DNA of 64,000 bases, from NCBI GenBank assembly GCA_037893225.1, contig JAZGUH010000204.1, positions 1,116,001 to 1,180,000 of the forward strand, given 5' to 3'. Positions 24,163 to 36,444 of the stretch are shown here, piece after piece. Under the pieces are notes generated by a model that made no database searches, had not been told where the DNA came from, and saw only the letters and a program-made list of their open reading frames with translations. Both the position numbers and the translations under genes were made by a program. Numbering within the stretch: the first letter of the stretch is position 1; every line of letters starts with the position of its first letter. Source of the DNA: Hippasteria phrygiana (lineage: Eukaryota > Echinodermata > Asteroidea > Valvatida > Goniasteridae).

Positions 24163-26932
24163 ATGAAATATCAACCAAATTCAGTAATTTTGACATGTAT
24201 GTATAGCTTAGATCTGGCGCTACATGTTGCAATTATCGGCGGCTTCTTAGAGTTAAAACTTGTGGAGAAAATTCAAACCTCGCAATGTTTATTTTCTTTC
24301 CGGCCAACATCTGTCTATTTATTGCTCCATGCATGTCAAATTCCCTGGGGTATGGACTTGCTTTACTCATTCATAATTGCATGAAATATCAACCAAATAC
24401 AGTAATTCTGACATGTATGGATAGCTTAGATCTGGCGCTACATGTTGCAATTATCGGCGGCTTCTTAGAGTTAACACTTGTAGAGAAAATTCAAACCTCG
24501 CAATGTTTATTTTCTTCCCGGCCACCATCTGTGTGCATATTACCTTTTATTTATTGCTCCATGCCTGTCAAATTCCCTGGGGTATGGACTTGCTTTACTC
24601 ATTCATAATTGCATGAAATATCAACCAAATGCAGTAATTTTGACATGTATGTATAGCTTAGATCTGGCGCTACATGTTGCAATCATCGGCGGCTTCTTAG
24701 AGTTCAAACTTGTAGAGAAAATTCAAACCTCGCAATGTTTATTTTCTTTCCGGCCAACATCTGTGTACATATCACCGTCTATTTATTGCTCCACGCACGT
24801 CAAATTCCCTGGGGTATGGACTTGCTTTACTCATTCATAATTGCATGAAATATCAACCAAATTCAGTAATTTTGACATGTATGTATAGCTTAGATCTGGC
24901 GCTACATGTTGCAATTATCGGCGGCTTCTTAGGGTTAAAACTTGTGGAGAAAATTCAAACCTCGCAATGTTTTTTTTCTTTCCGGCCAACATCTGTGTAC
25001 ATATTACCGTCTATTTATTGCTCCATGCATGTCAAATTCCCTGGGGTATGGACTTGCTTTACTCATTCATAATTGCATGAAATATCAACCAAATTCAGTA
25101 CTTTTGACATGTATGGATAGCTTAGATCTGGCGCTACATGTTGCAATCATCGGCGGCTTCTTAGAGTTAACACTTGTGGAGAAAATTCAAACCTCGCAAT
25201 GTTTATTTTCTTTCCGGCCAACATCTGTGTACATATTACCGTCTATTTATTGCTCCATGCATGTCAAATTCCCTGGGGTATGGACTTGCTTTACTCATTC
25301 ATAATTGCATGAAATATCAACCAAATCCAGTAATTTTGACATGTATGTATAGCTTAGATCTGGCGCTACATGTTGCAATCATCGGCGGCTTCCCAGAGTT
25401 AAAACTTGTAGAGAAAATTCGAACCTCGCAATGTTTATTTTCTTTCCGGCCAACATCTGTGTACATATTACCGTCTATTTATTGCTCCATGCCTGTCAAA
25501 TTCCCTGGGGTATGGACTTGCTTTACTCATTCATAATTGCATGAAATATCAACCAAATTCAGTAATGTTGACATGTATGTATAGCTTAGATCTGGCGCTA
25601 CATGTTGCAATCATCGGCGGCTTCTTAGAGTTCAAACTTGTAGAGAAAATTCAAACCTCGCAATGTTTATTTTCTTTCCGGCCAACATCTGTGTACATAT
25701 CACCGTCTATTTATTGCTCCACGCACGTCAAATTCCCTGGGGTATGGACTTGCTTTACTCATTCATAATTGCATGAAATATCAACCAAATTCAGTAATTT
25801 TGACATGTATGTATAGCTTAGATCTGGCGCTACATGTTGCAATTATCGGCGGCTTCTTAGGGTTAAAACTTGTGGAGAAAATTCAAACCTCGCAATGTTT
25901 ATTTTCTTTCCGGCCAACATCTGTGTACATATTACCGTCTATTTATTGCTCCATGCATGTCAAATTCCCTGGGGTATGGACTTGCTTTACTCATTCATAA
26001 TTGCATGAAATATCAACCAAATTCAGTACTTTTGACATGTATGGATAGCTTAGATCTGGCGCTACATGTTGCAATCATCGGCGGCTTCTTAGAGTTAACA
26101 CTTGTGGAGAAAATTCAAACCTCGCAATGTTTATTTTCTTTCCGGCCAACATCTGTGTACATATTACCGTCTATTTATTGCTCCATGCATGTCAAATTCC
26201 CTGGGGTATGGACTTGCTTTACTCATTCATAATTGCATGAAATATCAACCAAATGCAGTAATTTTGACTTGTATGTATAGCTTAGATCTGGCGCTACATG
26301 TTGCAATCATCGGCGGCTTCCCAGAGTTAAAACTTGTAGAGAAAATTCAAACCTCGCAATGTTTATTTTCTTTCCGGCCAACATCTGTGTACATATTACC
26401 GTCTATTTATTGCTCCATGCCTGTCAAATTCCCTGGGGTATGGACTTGCTTTACTCATTCATAATTGCATGAAATATCAACCAAATGCAGTAATTTTGAC
26501 TTGTATGTATAGCTTAGATCTGGCGCTACATGTTGCAATAATCGGCGGCTTCCCAGAGTTAAAACTTGTAGAGAAAATTCAAACCTCGCAATGTTTATTT
26601 TCTTTCCGGCCAACATCTGTGTACATATTACCGTCTATTTATTGCTCCATGCATGTCAAATTCCCTGGGGTATGGACTTGCTTTACTCATTCATAATTGC
26701 ATGAAATATCAACCAAATCCAGTAATTTTGACATGTATGTATAGCTTAGATCTGGCGCTACATGTTGCAATCATCGGCGGCTTCCCAGAGTTAAAACTTG
26801 TAGAGAAAATTCAAACCTCGCAATGTTTATTTTCTTTCCGGCCAACATCTGTGTACATATCACCGTCTATTTATTGCTCCACGCACGTCAAATTCCCTGG
26901 GGTATGGACTTGCTTTACTCATTCATAATTGC
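24163..26932. repeat. Transitional block: A-B-C-D-E-F-(G/C)-D-E-L-L-(L/C)
   Basis: Switches from the A-B-C-D-L-M family to a D-E-F family. The hybrid at 25541 starts as G (GTAATGTTG) and ends as C (GAGTTCAAAC, CCACGCACG). The one at 26701 starts F/L-like (AATCCAG, CTTCCCAG) and ends as C. Both are followed by D-type monomers, as C is. D at 24845 has a private T-run (TGTTTTTTTTCTT) at about 24969-24981. Confidence 0.83.
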
Positions 26933-28092
26933 ATGAAATATCAACCAAATTCAGTAATTTTGACATGTATGTATAGCTTAGATCTGGCGCTACATGTTGC
27001 AATTATCGGCGGCTTCTTAGGGTTAAAACTTGTGGAGAAAATTCAAACCTCGCAATGTTTATTTTCTTTCCGGCCAACATCTGTGTGCATGTTACCGTCT
27101 ATTTATTGCTCCATGCATGTCAAATTCCCTGGGGTATGGACTTGCTTTACTCATTCATAATTGCATGAAATATCAACCAAATACAGTAATTTTGACATGT
27201 ATGGATAGCTTAGATCTGGCGCTACATGTTGCAATTATCGGCGGCTTCTTAGAATTAACACTTGTGGAGAAAGTTCAAACCTCGCAATGTTTATTTTCTT
27301 TCCGGCCAACATCTGTGTACATATTACCGTCTATTTATTGCTCCATGCATGTCAAATTCCCTGGGGTATGGACTTGCTTTACTCATTCATAATTGCATGA
27401 AATATCAACCAAATTCAGTAATTTTGACATGTATGGATAGCTTAGATCTGGCGCTACATGTTGCAATCATCGGCGGCTTCTTAGAGTTAACACTTGTGGA
27501 GAAAATTCAAACCTCGCAATGTTTATTTTCTTTCCGGCCAACATCTGTGTACATATTACCGTCTATTTATTGCTCCATGCATGTCAAATTCCCTGGGGTA
27601 TGGACTTGCTTTACTCATTCATGATTGCATGAAATATCAACCAAATCCAGTAATTTTGACATGTATGTATAGCTTAGATCTGGCGCTACATGTTGCAATC
27701 ATCGGCGGCTTCCCAGAGTTAAAACTTGTAGAGAAAATTCGAACCTCGCAATGTTTATTTTCTTTCCGGCCAACATCTGTGTACATATTACCGTCTATTT
27801 ATTGCTCCATGCGTGTCAAATTCCCTGGGGTATGGACTTGCTTTACTCATTCATAATTGCATGAAATATCAACCAAATTCAGTAATGTTGACATGTATGT
27901 ATAGCTTAGATCTGGCGCTACATGTTGCAATTATCGGCGGCGTCTTAGAGTTAAAACTTGTGGAGAAAATTCAAACCTCGCAATGTTTATTTTCTTTCCG
28001 GCCAACATCTGTGTACATATCACCGTCTATTTATTGCTCCACGCACGTCAAATTCCCTGGGGTATGGACTTGCTTTACTCATTCATAATTGC
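26933..28092. repeat. D2-N-E2-F-K core, copy 1 (5 monomers, 1,160 bp)
   Basis: D2 (GTGTGCATGTTACC), N (TTAGAATTAACAC), E2, F (with ATGCGTGTC) and a K-like monomer with GGCGTCTTAGAG. The K copy at 27861 ends with C-type ATATCACC and CCACGCACG, and is followed by D. N at 27165 has a private AAAGTTCAAACC. Confidence 0.84.
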
Positions 28093-29252
28093 ATGAAATA
28101 TCAACCAAATTCAGTAATTTTGACATGTATGTATAGCTTAGATCTGGCGCTACATGTTGCAATTATCGGCGGCTTCTTAGGGTTAAAACTTGTGGAGAAA
28201 ATTCAAACCTCGCAATGTTTATTTTCTTTCCGGCCAACATCTGTGTACATATTACCGTCTATTTATTGCTCCATGCATGTCAAATTCCCTGGGGTATGGA
28301 CTTGCTTTACTCATTCATAATTGCATGAAATATCAACCAAATTCAGTACTTTTGACATGTATGGATAGCTTAGATCTGGCGCTACATGTTGCAATCATCG
28401 GCGGCTTCTTAGAGTTAACACTTGTGGAGAAAATTCAAACCTCGCAATGTTTATTTTCTTTCCGGCCAACATCTGTGTACATATTACCGTCTATTTATTG
28501 CTCCATGCATGTCAAATTCCCTGGGGTATGGACTTGCTTTACTCATTCATAATTGCATGAAATATCAACCAAATGCAGTAATGTTGACTTGTATGTATAG
28601 CTTAGATCTGGCGCTACATGTTGCAATCATCGGCGGCTTCCCAGAGTTAAAACTTGTAGAGAAAATTCAAACCTCGCAATGTTTATTTTCTTTCCGGCCA
28701 ACATCTGTGTACATATTACCGTCTATTTATTGCTCCATGCATGTCAAATTCCCTGGGGTATGGACTTGCTTTACTCATTCATAATTGCATGAAATATCAA
28801 CCAAATGCAGTAATTTTGACTTGTATGTATAGCTTAGATCTGGCGCTACATGTTGCAATCATCGGCGGCTTCCCAGAGTTAAAACTTGTAGAGAAAATTC
28901 AAACCTCGCAATGTTTATTTTCTTTCCGGCCAACATCTGTGTACATATTACCGTCTATTTATTGCTCCATGCATGTCAAATTCCCTGGGGTATGGACTTG
29001 CTTTACTCATTCATAATTGCATGAAATATCAACCAAATCCAGTTATTTTGACATGTATGTATAGCTTAGATCTGGCGCTACATGTTGCAATCATCGGCGG
29101 CTTCTTAGAGTTCAAACTTGTAGAGAAAATTCAAACCTCGCAATGTTTATTTTCTTTCCGGCCAACATCTGTGTACATATCACCGTCTATTTATTGCTCC
29201 ACGCACGTCAAATTCCCTGGGGTATGGACTTGCTTTACTCATTCATAATTGC
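28093..29252. repeat. D-E-L-L-C spacer block between core copies
   Basis: Five monomers separate the first and second D2-N-E-F-K cores. L at 28557 has GTAATGTTGACTTG. The C-like monomer at 29021 has a private CCAGTTATTTTG. The offset between cores is 2,320 bp (10 monomers). Confidence 0.82.
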
Positions 29253-30412
29253 ATGAAATATCAACCAAATTCAGTAATTTTGACATGTATGTATAGCTTA
29301 GATCTGGCGCTACATGTTGCAATTATCGGCGGCTTCTTAGGGTTAAAACTTGTGGAGAAAATTCAAACCTCGCAATGTTTATTTTCTTTCCGGCCAACAT
29401 CTGTGTGCATGTTACCGTCTATTTATTGCTCCATGCATGTCAAATTCCCTGGGGTATGGACTTGCTTTACTCATTCATAATTGCATGAAATATCAACCAA
29501 ATACAGTAATTTTGACATGTATGGATAGCTTAGATCTGGCGCTACATGTTGCAATTATCGGCGGCTTCTTAGAATTAACACTTGTGGAGAAAATTCAAAC
29601 CTCGCAATGTTTATTTTCTTTCCGGCCAACATCTGTGTACATATTACCGTCTATTTATTGCTCCATGCATGTCAAATTCCCTGGGGTATGGACTTGCTTT
29701 ACTCATTCATAATTGCATGAAATATCAACCAAATTCAGTAATTTTGACATGTATGGATAGCTTAGATCTGGCGCTACATGTTGCAATCATCGGCGGCTTC
29801 TTAGAGTTAACACTTGTGGAGAAAATTCAAACCTCGCAATGTTTATTTTCTTTCCGGCCAACATCTGTGTACATATTACCGTCTATTTATTGCTCCATGC
29901 ATGTCAAATTCCCTGGGGTATGGACTTGCTTTACTCATTCATAATTGCATGAAATATCAACCAAATCCAGTAATTTTGACATGTATGTATAACTTAGATC
30001 TGGCGCTACATGTTGCAATCATCGGCGGCTTCCCAGAGTTAAAACTTGTAGAGAAAATTCGAACCTCGCAATGTTTATTTTCTTTCCGGCCAACATCTGT
30101 GTACATATTACCGTCTATTTATTGCTCCATGCGTGTCAAATTCCCTGGGGTATGGACTTGCTTTACTCATTCATAATTGCATGAAATATCAACCAAATTC
30201 AGTAATGTTGACATGTATGTATAGCTTAGATCTGGCGCTACATGTTGCAATTATCGGCGGCGTCTTAGAGTTAAAACTTGTGGAGAAAATTCAAACCTCG
30301 CAATGTTTATTTTCTTTCCGGCCAACATCTGTGTACATATTACCGTCTATTTATTGCTCCATGCGTGTCAAATTCCCTGGGGTATGGACTTGCTTTACTC
30401 ATTCATAATTGC
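29253..30412. repeat. D2-N-E2-F-K core, copy 2
   Basis: Same five-monomer order as 26933. F at 29949 has a private GTATAACTTAG instead of GTATAGCTTAG. K at 30181 keeps GGCGTCTTAGAG and ends in ATGCGTGTC. Confidence 0.84.
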
Positions 30413-32036
30413 ATGAAATATCAACCAAATACAGTAATTTTGACATGTATGGATAGCTTAGATCTGGCGCTACATGTTGCAATTATCGGCGGCTTCTTAG
30501 AGTTAACACTTGTGGAGAAAATTCAAACCTCGCAATGTTTATTTTCTTTCCGGCCACCATCTGTGTGCATATTACCTTTTATTTATTGCTCCATGCCTGT
30601 CAAATTCCCTGGGGTATGGACTTGCTTTACTCATTCATAATTGCATGAAATATCAACCAAATGCAGTAATTTTGACATGTATGGATAGCTTAGATCTGGC
30701 GCTACATGTTGCAATCATCGGCGGCTTCTTAGAGTTAACACTTGTGGAGAAAATTCAAACCTCGCAATGTTTATTTTCTTTCCGGCCAACATCTGTGTAC
30801 ATATTACCGTCTATTTATTGCTCCATGCATGTCAAATTCCCTGGGGTATGGACTTGCTTTACTCATTCATAATTGCATGAAATATCAACCAAATCCAGTA
30901 ATTTTGACATGTATGTATAGCTTAGATCTGGCGCTACATGTTGCAATCATCGGCGGCTTCCCAGAGTTAAAACTTGTAGAGAAAATTCGAACCTCGCAAT
31001 GTTTATTTTCTTTCCGGCCAACATCTGTGTACATATTACCGTCTATTTATTGCTCCATGCCTGTCAAATTCCCTGGGGTATGGACTTGCTTTACTCATTC
31101 ATAATTGCATGAAATATCAACCAAATTCAGTAATGTTGACATGTATGTATAGCTTAGATCTGGCGCTACATGTTGCAATCATCGGCGGCTTCTTAGAGTT
31201 CAAACTTGTAGAGAAAATTCAAACCTCGCAATGTTTATTTTCTTTCCGGCCAACATCTGTGTACATATCACCGTCTATTTATTGCTCCACGCACGTCAAA
31301 TTCCCTGGGGTATGGACTTGCTTTACTCATTCATAATTGCATGAAATATCAACCAAATTCAGTAATTTTGACATGTATGTATAGCTTAGATCTGGCGCTA
31401 CATGTTGCAATTATCGGCGGCTTCTTAGGGTTAAAACTTGTGGAGAAAATTCAAACCTCGCAATGTTTATTTTCTTTCCGGCCAACATCTGTGTACATAT
31501 TACCGTCTATTTATTGCTCCATGCATGTCAAATTCCCTGGGGTATGGACTTGCTTTACTCATTCATAATTGCATGAAATATCAACCAAATTCAGTACTTT
31601 TGACATGTATGGATAGGTTAGATCTGGTGCTACATGTTGCAATCATCGGCGGCTTCTTAGAGTTAAAACTTGTAGAGAAAATTCAAACCTCGCAATGTTT
31701 ATTTTCTTTCCGGCCAACATCTGTGTACATATTACCGTCTATTTATTGCTCCATGCATGTCAAATTCCCTGGGGTATGGACTTGCTTTACTCATTCATAA
31801 TTGCATGAAATATCAACCAAATGCAGTAATTTTGACTTGTATGTATAGCTTAGATCTGGCGCTACATGTTGCAATCATCGGCGGCTTCCCAGAGTTAAAA
31901 CTTGTAGAGAAAATTCAAACCTCGCAATGTTTATTTTCTTTCCGGCCAACATCTGTGTACATATTACCGTCTATTTATTGCTCCATGCATGTCAAATTCC
32001 CTGGGGTATGGACTTGCTTTACTCATTCATAATTGC
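30413..32036. repeat. Seven-monomer spacer: B2-E-F-(G/C)-D-(E/L-like)-L
   Basis: B2 is a B relative with GTAATTTTG and TTTCCGGCCACC. The hybrid at 31109 (G start, C end) repeats the type seen at 25541 and is again followed by D. The monomer at 31573 has two private changes close together, GGATAGGTTAG and GATCTGGTGC. Confidence 0.82.
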
Positions 32037-33660
32037 ATGAAATATCAACCAAATCCAGTAATTTTGACATGTATGTATAGCTTAGATCTGGCGCTACATG
32101 TTGCAATCATCGGCGGCTTCTTAGAGTTCAAACTTGTAGAGAAAATTCAAACCTCGCAATGTTTATTTTCTTTCCGGCCAACATCTGTGTGCATGTTACC
32201 GTCTATTTATTGCTCCATGCATGTCAAATTCCCTGGGGTATGGACTTGCTTTACTCATTCATAATTGCATGAAATATCAACCAAATACAGTAATTTTGAC
32301 ATGTATGGATAGCTTAGATCTGGCGCTACATGTTGCAATTATCGGCGGCTTCTTAGAATTAACACTTGTGGAGAAAATTCAAACCTCGCAATGTTTATTT
32401 TCTTTCCGGCCAACATCTGTGTACATATTACCGTCTATTTATTGCTCCATGCATGTCAAATTCCCTGGGGTATGGACTTGCTTTACTCATTCATAATTGC
32501 ATGAAATATCAACCAAATTCAGTAATTTTGACATGTATGGATAGCTTAGATCTGGCGCTACATGTTGCAATCATCGGCGGCTTCTTAGAGTTAACACTTG
32601 TGGAGAAAATTCAAACCTCGCAATGTTTATTTTCTTTCCGGCCAACATCTGTGTACATATTACCGTCTATTTATTGCTCCATGCATGTCAAATTCCCTGG
32701 GGTATGGACTTGCTTTACTCATTCATAATTGCATGAAATATCAACCAAATCCAGTAATTTTGACATGTATGTATAGCTTAGATCTGGCGCTACATGTTGC
32801 AATCATCGGCGGCTTCCCAGAGTTAAAACTTGTAGAGAAAATTCGAACCTCGCAATGTTTATTTTCTTTCCGGCCAACATCTGTGTACATATTACCGTCT
32901 ATTTATTGCTCCATGCGTGTCAAATTCCCTGGGGTATGGACTTGCTTTACTCATTCATAATTGCATGAAATATCAACCAAATTCAGTAATGTTGACATGT
33001 ATGTATAGCTTAGATCTGGCGCTACATGTTGCAATTATCGGCGGCGTCTTAGAGTTAAAACTTGTGGAGAAAATTCAAACCTCGCAATGTTTATTTTCTT
33101 TCCGGCCAACATCTGTGTACATATTACCGTCTATTTATTGCTCCATGCGTGTCAAATTCCCTGGGGTATGGACTTGCTTTACTCATTCATAATTGCATGA
33201 AATATCAACCAAATACAGTAATTTTGACATGTATGGATAGCTTAGATCTGGCGCTACATCTTGCAATTATCGGCGGCTTCTTAGAGTTAACACTTGTGGA
33301 GAAAATTCAAACCTCGCAATGTTTATTTTCTTTCCGGCCACCATCTGTGTGCATATTACCTTTTATTTATTGCTCCATGCCTGTCAAATTCCCTGGGGTA
33401 TGGACTTGCTTTACTCATTCATAATTGCATGAAATATCAACCAAATCCAGTAATTTTGACATGTATGTATAGCTTAGATCTGGCGCTACATGTTGCAATC
33501 ATCGGCGGCTTCTTAGAGTTCAAACTTGTAGAGAAAATTCAAACCTCGCAATGTTTATTTTCTTTCCGGCCAACATCTGTGTACATATCACCGTCTATTT
33601 ATTGCTCCACGCACGTCAAATTCCCTGGGGTATGGACTTGCTTTACTCATTCATAATTGC
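32037..33660. repeat. Core copy 3 plus B2-C (7-mer, 1,624 bp)
   Basis: The first monomer is a hybrid: C/I-like start (AATCCAG, GAGTTCAAAC) with a D2 3' part (GTGTGCATGTTACC), followed by N, E2, F, K, B2 and C. B2 at 33197 carries CTACATCTTGC in place of CTACATGTTGC, shared with 34821. Confidence 0.84.
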
Positions 33661-35516
33661 ATGAAATATCAACCAAATTCAGTAATTTTGACATGTATGT
33701 ATAGCTTAGATCTGGCGCTACATGTTGCAATTATCGGCGGCTTCTTAGGGTTAAAACTTGTGGAGAAAATTCAAACCTCGCAATGTTTATTTTCTTTCCG
33801 GCCAACATCTGTGTGCATGTTACCGTCTATTTATTGCTCCATGCATGTCAAATTCCCTGGGGTATGGACTTGCTTTACTCATTCATAATTGCATGAAATA
33901 TCAACCAAATACAGTAATTTTGACATGTATGGATAGCTTAGATCTGGCGCTACATGTTGCAATTATCGGCGGCTTCTTAGAATTAACACTTGTGGAGAAA
34001 ATTCAAACCTCGCAATGTTTATTTTCTTTCCGGCCAACATCTGTGTACATATTACCGTCTATTTATTGCTCCATGCATGTCAAATTCCCTGGGGTATGGA
34101 CTTGCTTTACTCATTCATAATTGCATGAAATATCAACCAAATTCAGTAATTTTGACATGTATGGATAGCTTAGATCTGGCGCTACATGTTGCAATCATCG
34201 GCGGCTTCTTAGAGTTAACACTTGTGGAGAAAATTCAAACCTCGCAATGTTTATTTTCTTTCCGGCCAACATCTGTGTACATATTACCGTCTATTTATTG
34301 CTCCATGCATGTCAAATTCCCTGGGGTATGGACTTGCTTTACTCATTCATAATTGCATGAAATATCAACCAAATCCAGTAATTTTGACATGTATGTATAG
34401 CTTAGATCTGGCGCTACATGTTGCAATCATCGGCGGCTTCCCAGAGTTAAAACTTGTAGAGAAAATTCGAACCTCGCAATGTTTATTTTCTTTCCGGCCA
34501 ACATCTGTGTACATATTACCGTCTATTTATTGCTCCATGCGTGTCAAATTCCCTGGGGTATGGACTTGCTTTACTCATTCATAATTGCATGAAATATCAA
34601 CCAAATTCAGTAATGTTGACATGTATGTATAGCTTAGATCTGGCGCTACATGTTGCAATTATCGGCGGCGTCTTAGAGTTAAAACTTGTGGAGAAAATTC
34701 AAACCTCGCAATGTTTATTTTCTTTCCGGCCAACATCTGTGTACATATTACCGTCTATTTATTGCTCCATGCGTGTCAAATTCCCTGGGGTATGGACTTG
34801 CTTTACTCATTCATAATTGCATGAAATATCAACCAAATACAGTAATTTTGACATGTATGGATAGCTTAGATCTGGCGCTACATCTTGCAATTATCGGCGG
34901 CTTCTTAGAGTTAACACTTGTGGAGAAAATTCAAACCTCGCAATGTTTATTTTCTTTCCGGCCACCATCTGTGTGCATATTACCTTTTATGTATTGCTCC
35001 ATGCCTGTCAAATTCCCTGGGGTATGGACTTGCTTTACTCATTCATAATTGCATGAAATATCAACCAAATGCAGTAATTTTGACTTGTATGTATAGCTTA
35101 GATCTGGCGCTACATGTTGCAATCATCGGCGGCTTCCCAGAGTTAAAACTTGTAGAGAAAATTCAAACCTCGCAATGTTTATTTTCTTTCCGGCCAACAT
35201 CTGTGTACATATTACCGTCTATTTATTGCTCCATGCATGTCAAATTCCCTGGGGTATGGACTTGCTTTACTCATTCATAATTGCATGAAATATCAACCAA
35301 ATTCAGTAATTTTGACATGTATGGATAGCTTAGATCTGGCGCTACATGTTGCAATTATCGGCGGCTTCTTAGAGTTAACACTTGTAGAGAAAATTCAAAC
35401 CTCGCAATGTTTATTTTCTTTCCGGCCACCATCTGTTTGCATATTACCTTTTATTTATTGCTCCATGCCTGTCAAATTCCCTGGGGTATGGACTTGCTTT
35501 ACTCATTCATAATTGC
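33661..35516. repeat. Core copy 4 plus B2-L-H
   Basis: D2, N, E2, F, K, B2 repeat 32037-33428 at an offset of 1,624 bp, including the private CTACATCTTGC in B2. After B2 (which here has CCTTTTATGTATTG) come L and H in place of C. H at 35285 has a private CATCTGTTTGC. Confidence 0.84.
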
Positions 35517-36444
35517 ATGAAATATCAACCAAATGCAGTAATTTTGACATGTATGTATAGCTTAGATCTGGCGCTACATGTTGCAATTATCGGCGGCTTC
35601 TTAGGGTTAAAACTTGTGGAGAAAATTCAAACCTCGCAATGTTTATTTTCTTTCCGGCCAACATCTGTGTGCATGTTACCGTCTATTTATTGCTCCATGC
35701 ATGTCAAATTCCCTGGGGTATGGACTTGCTTTACTCATTCATAATTGCATGAAATATCAACCAAATACAGTAATTTTGACATGTATGGATAGCTTAGATC
35801 TGGCGCTACATGTTGCAATTATCGGCGGCTTCTTAGAATTAACACTTGTGGAGAAAATTCAAACCTCGCAATGTTTATTTTCTTTCCGGCCAACATCTGT
35901 GTACATATTACCGTCTATTTATTGCTCCATGCATGTCAAATTCCCTGGGGTATGGACTTGCTTTACTCATTCATAATTGCATGAAATATCAACCAAATTC
36001 AGTATTTTTGACATGTATGGATAGCTTAGATCTGGCGCTACATGTTGCAATCATCGGCGGCTTCTTAGAGTTAACACTTGTGGAGAAAACTCAAACCTCG
36101 CAATGTTTATTTTCTTTCCGGCCAACATCTGTGTACATATTACCGTCTATTTATTGCTCCATGCATGTCAAATTCCCTGGGGTATGGACTTGCTTTACTC
36201 ATTCATAATTGCATGAAATATCAACCAAATCCAGTAATTTTGACATGTATGTATAGCTTAGATCTGGCGCTACATGTTGCAATCATCGGCGGCTTCCCAG
36301 AGTTAAAACTTGTAGAGAAAATTCGAACCTCGCAATGTTTATTTTCTTTCCGGTCAACATCTGTGTACATATTACCGTCTATTTATTGCTCCATGCCTGT
36401 CAAATTCCCTGGGGTATGGACTTGCTTTACTCATTCATAATTGC
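35517..36444. repeat. Core copy 5 (D2-N-E-F), leading into the first 16-mer
   Basis: D2 starts with AATGCAGTAA. E at 35981 has GTATTTTTG and GAAAACTCAAACC, and F at 36213 has CGGTCAACATC. These private changes are absent from the 16-mer copies that follow, so the 16-mer boundary is placed at 36445, where K begins. Confidence 0.82.

Noticed and set aside
24969..24981. T homopolymer in one D monomer as a possible promoter or terminator element
   Set aside because: It arises from a single A-to-T change in one copy (TTTATTTTC to a T-run) and is not repeated elsewhere; most likely a private mutation or a base-calling error.
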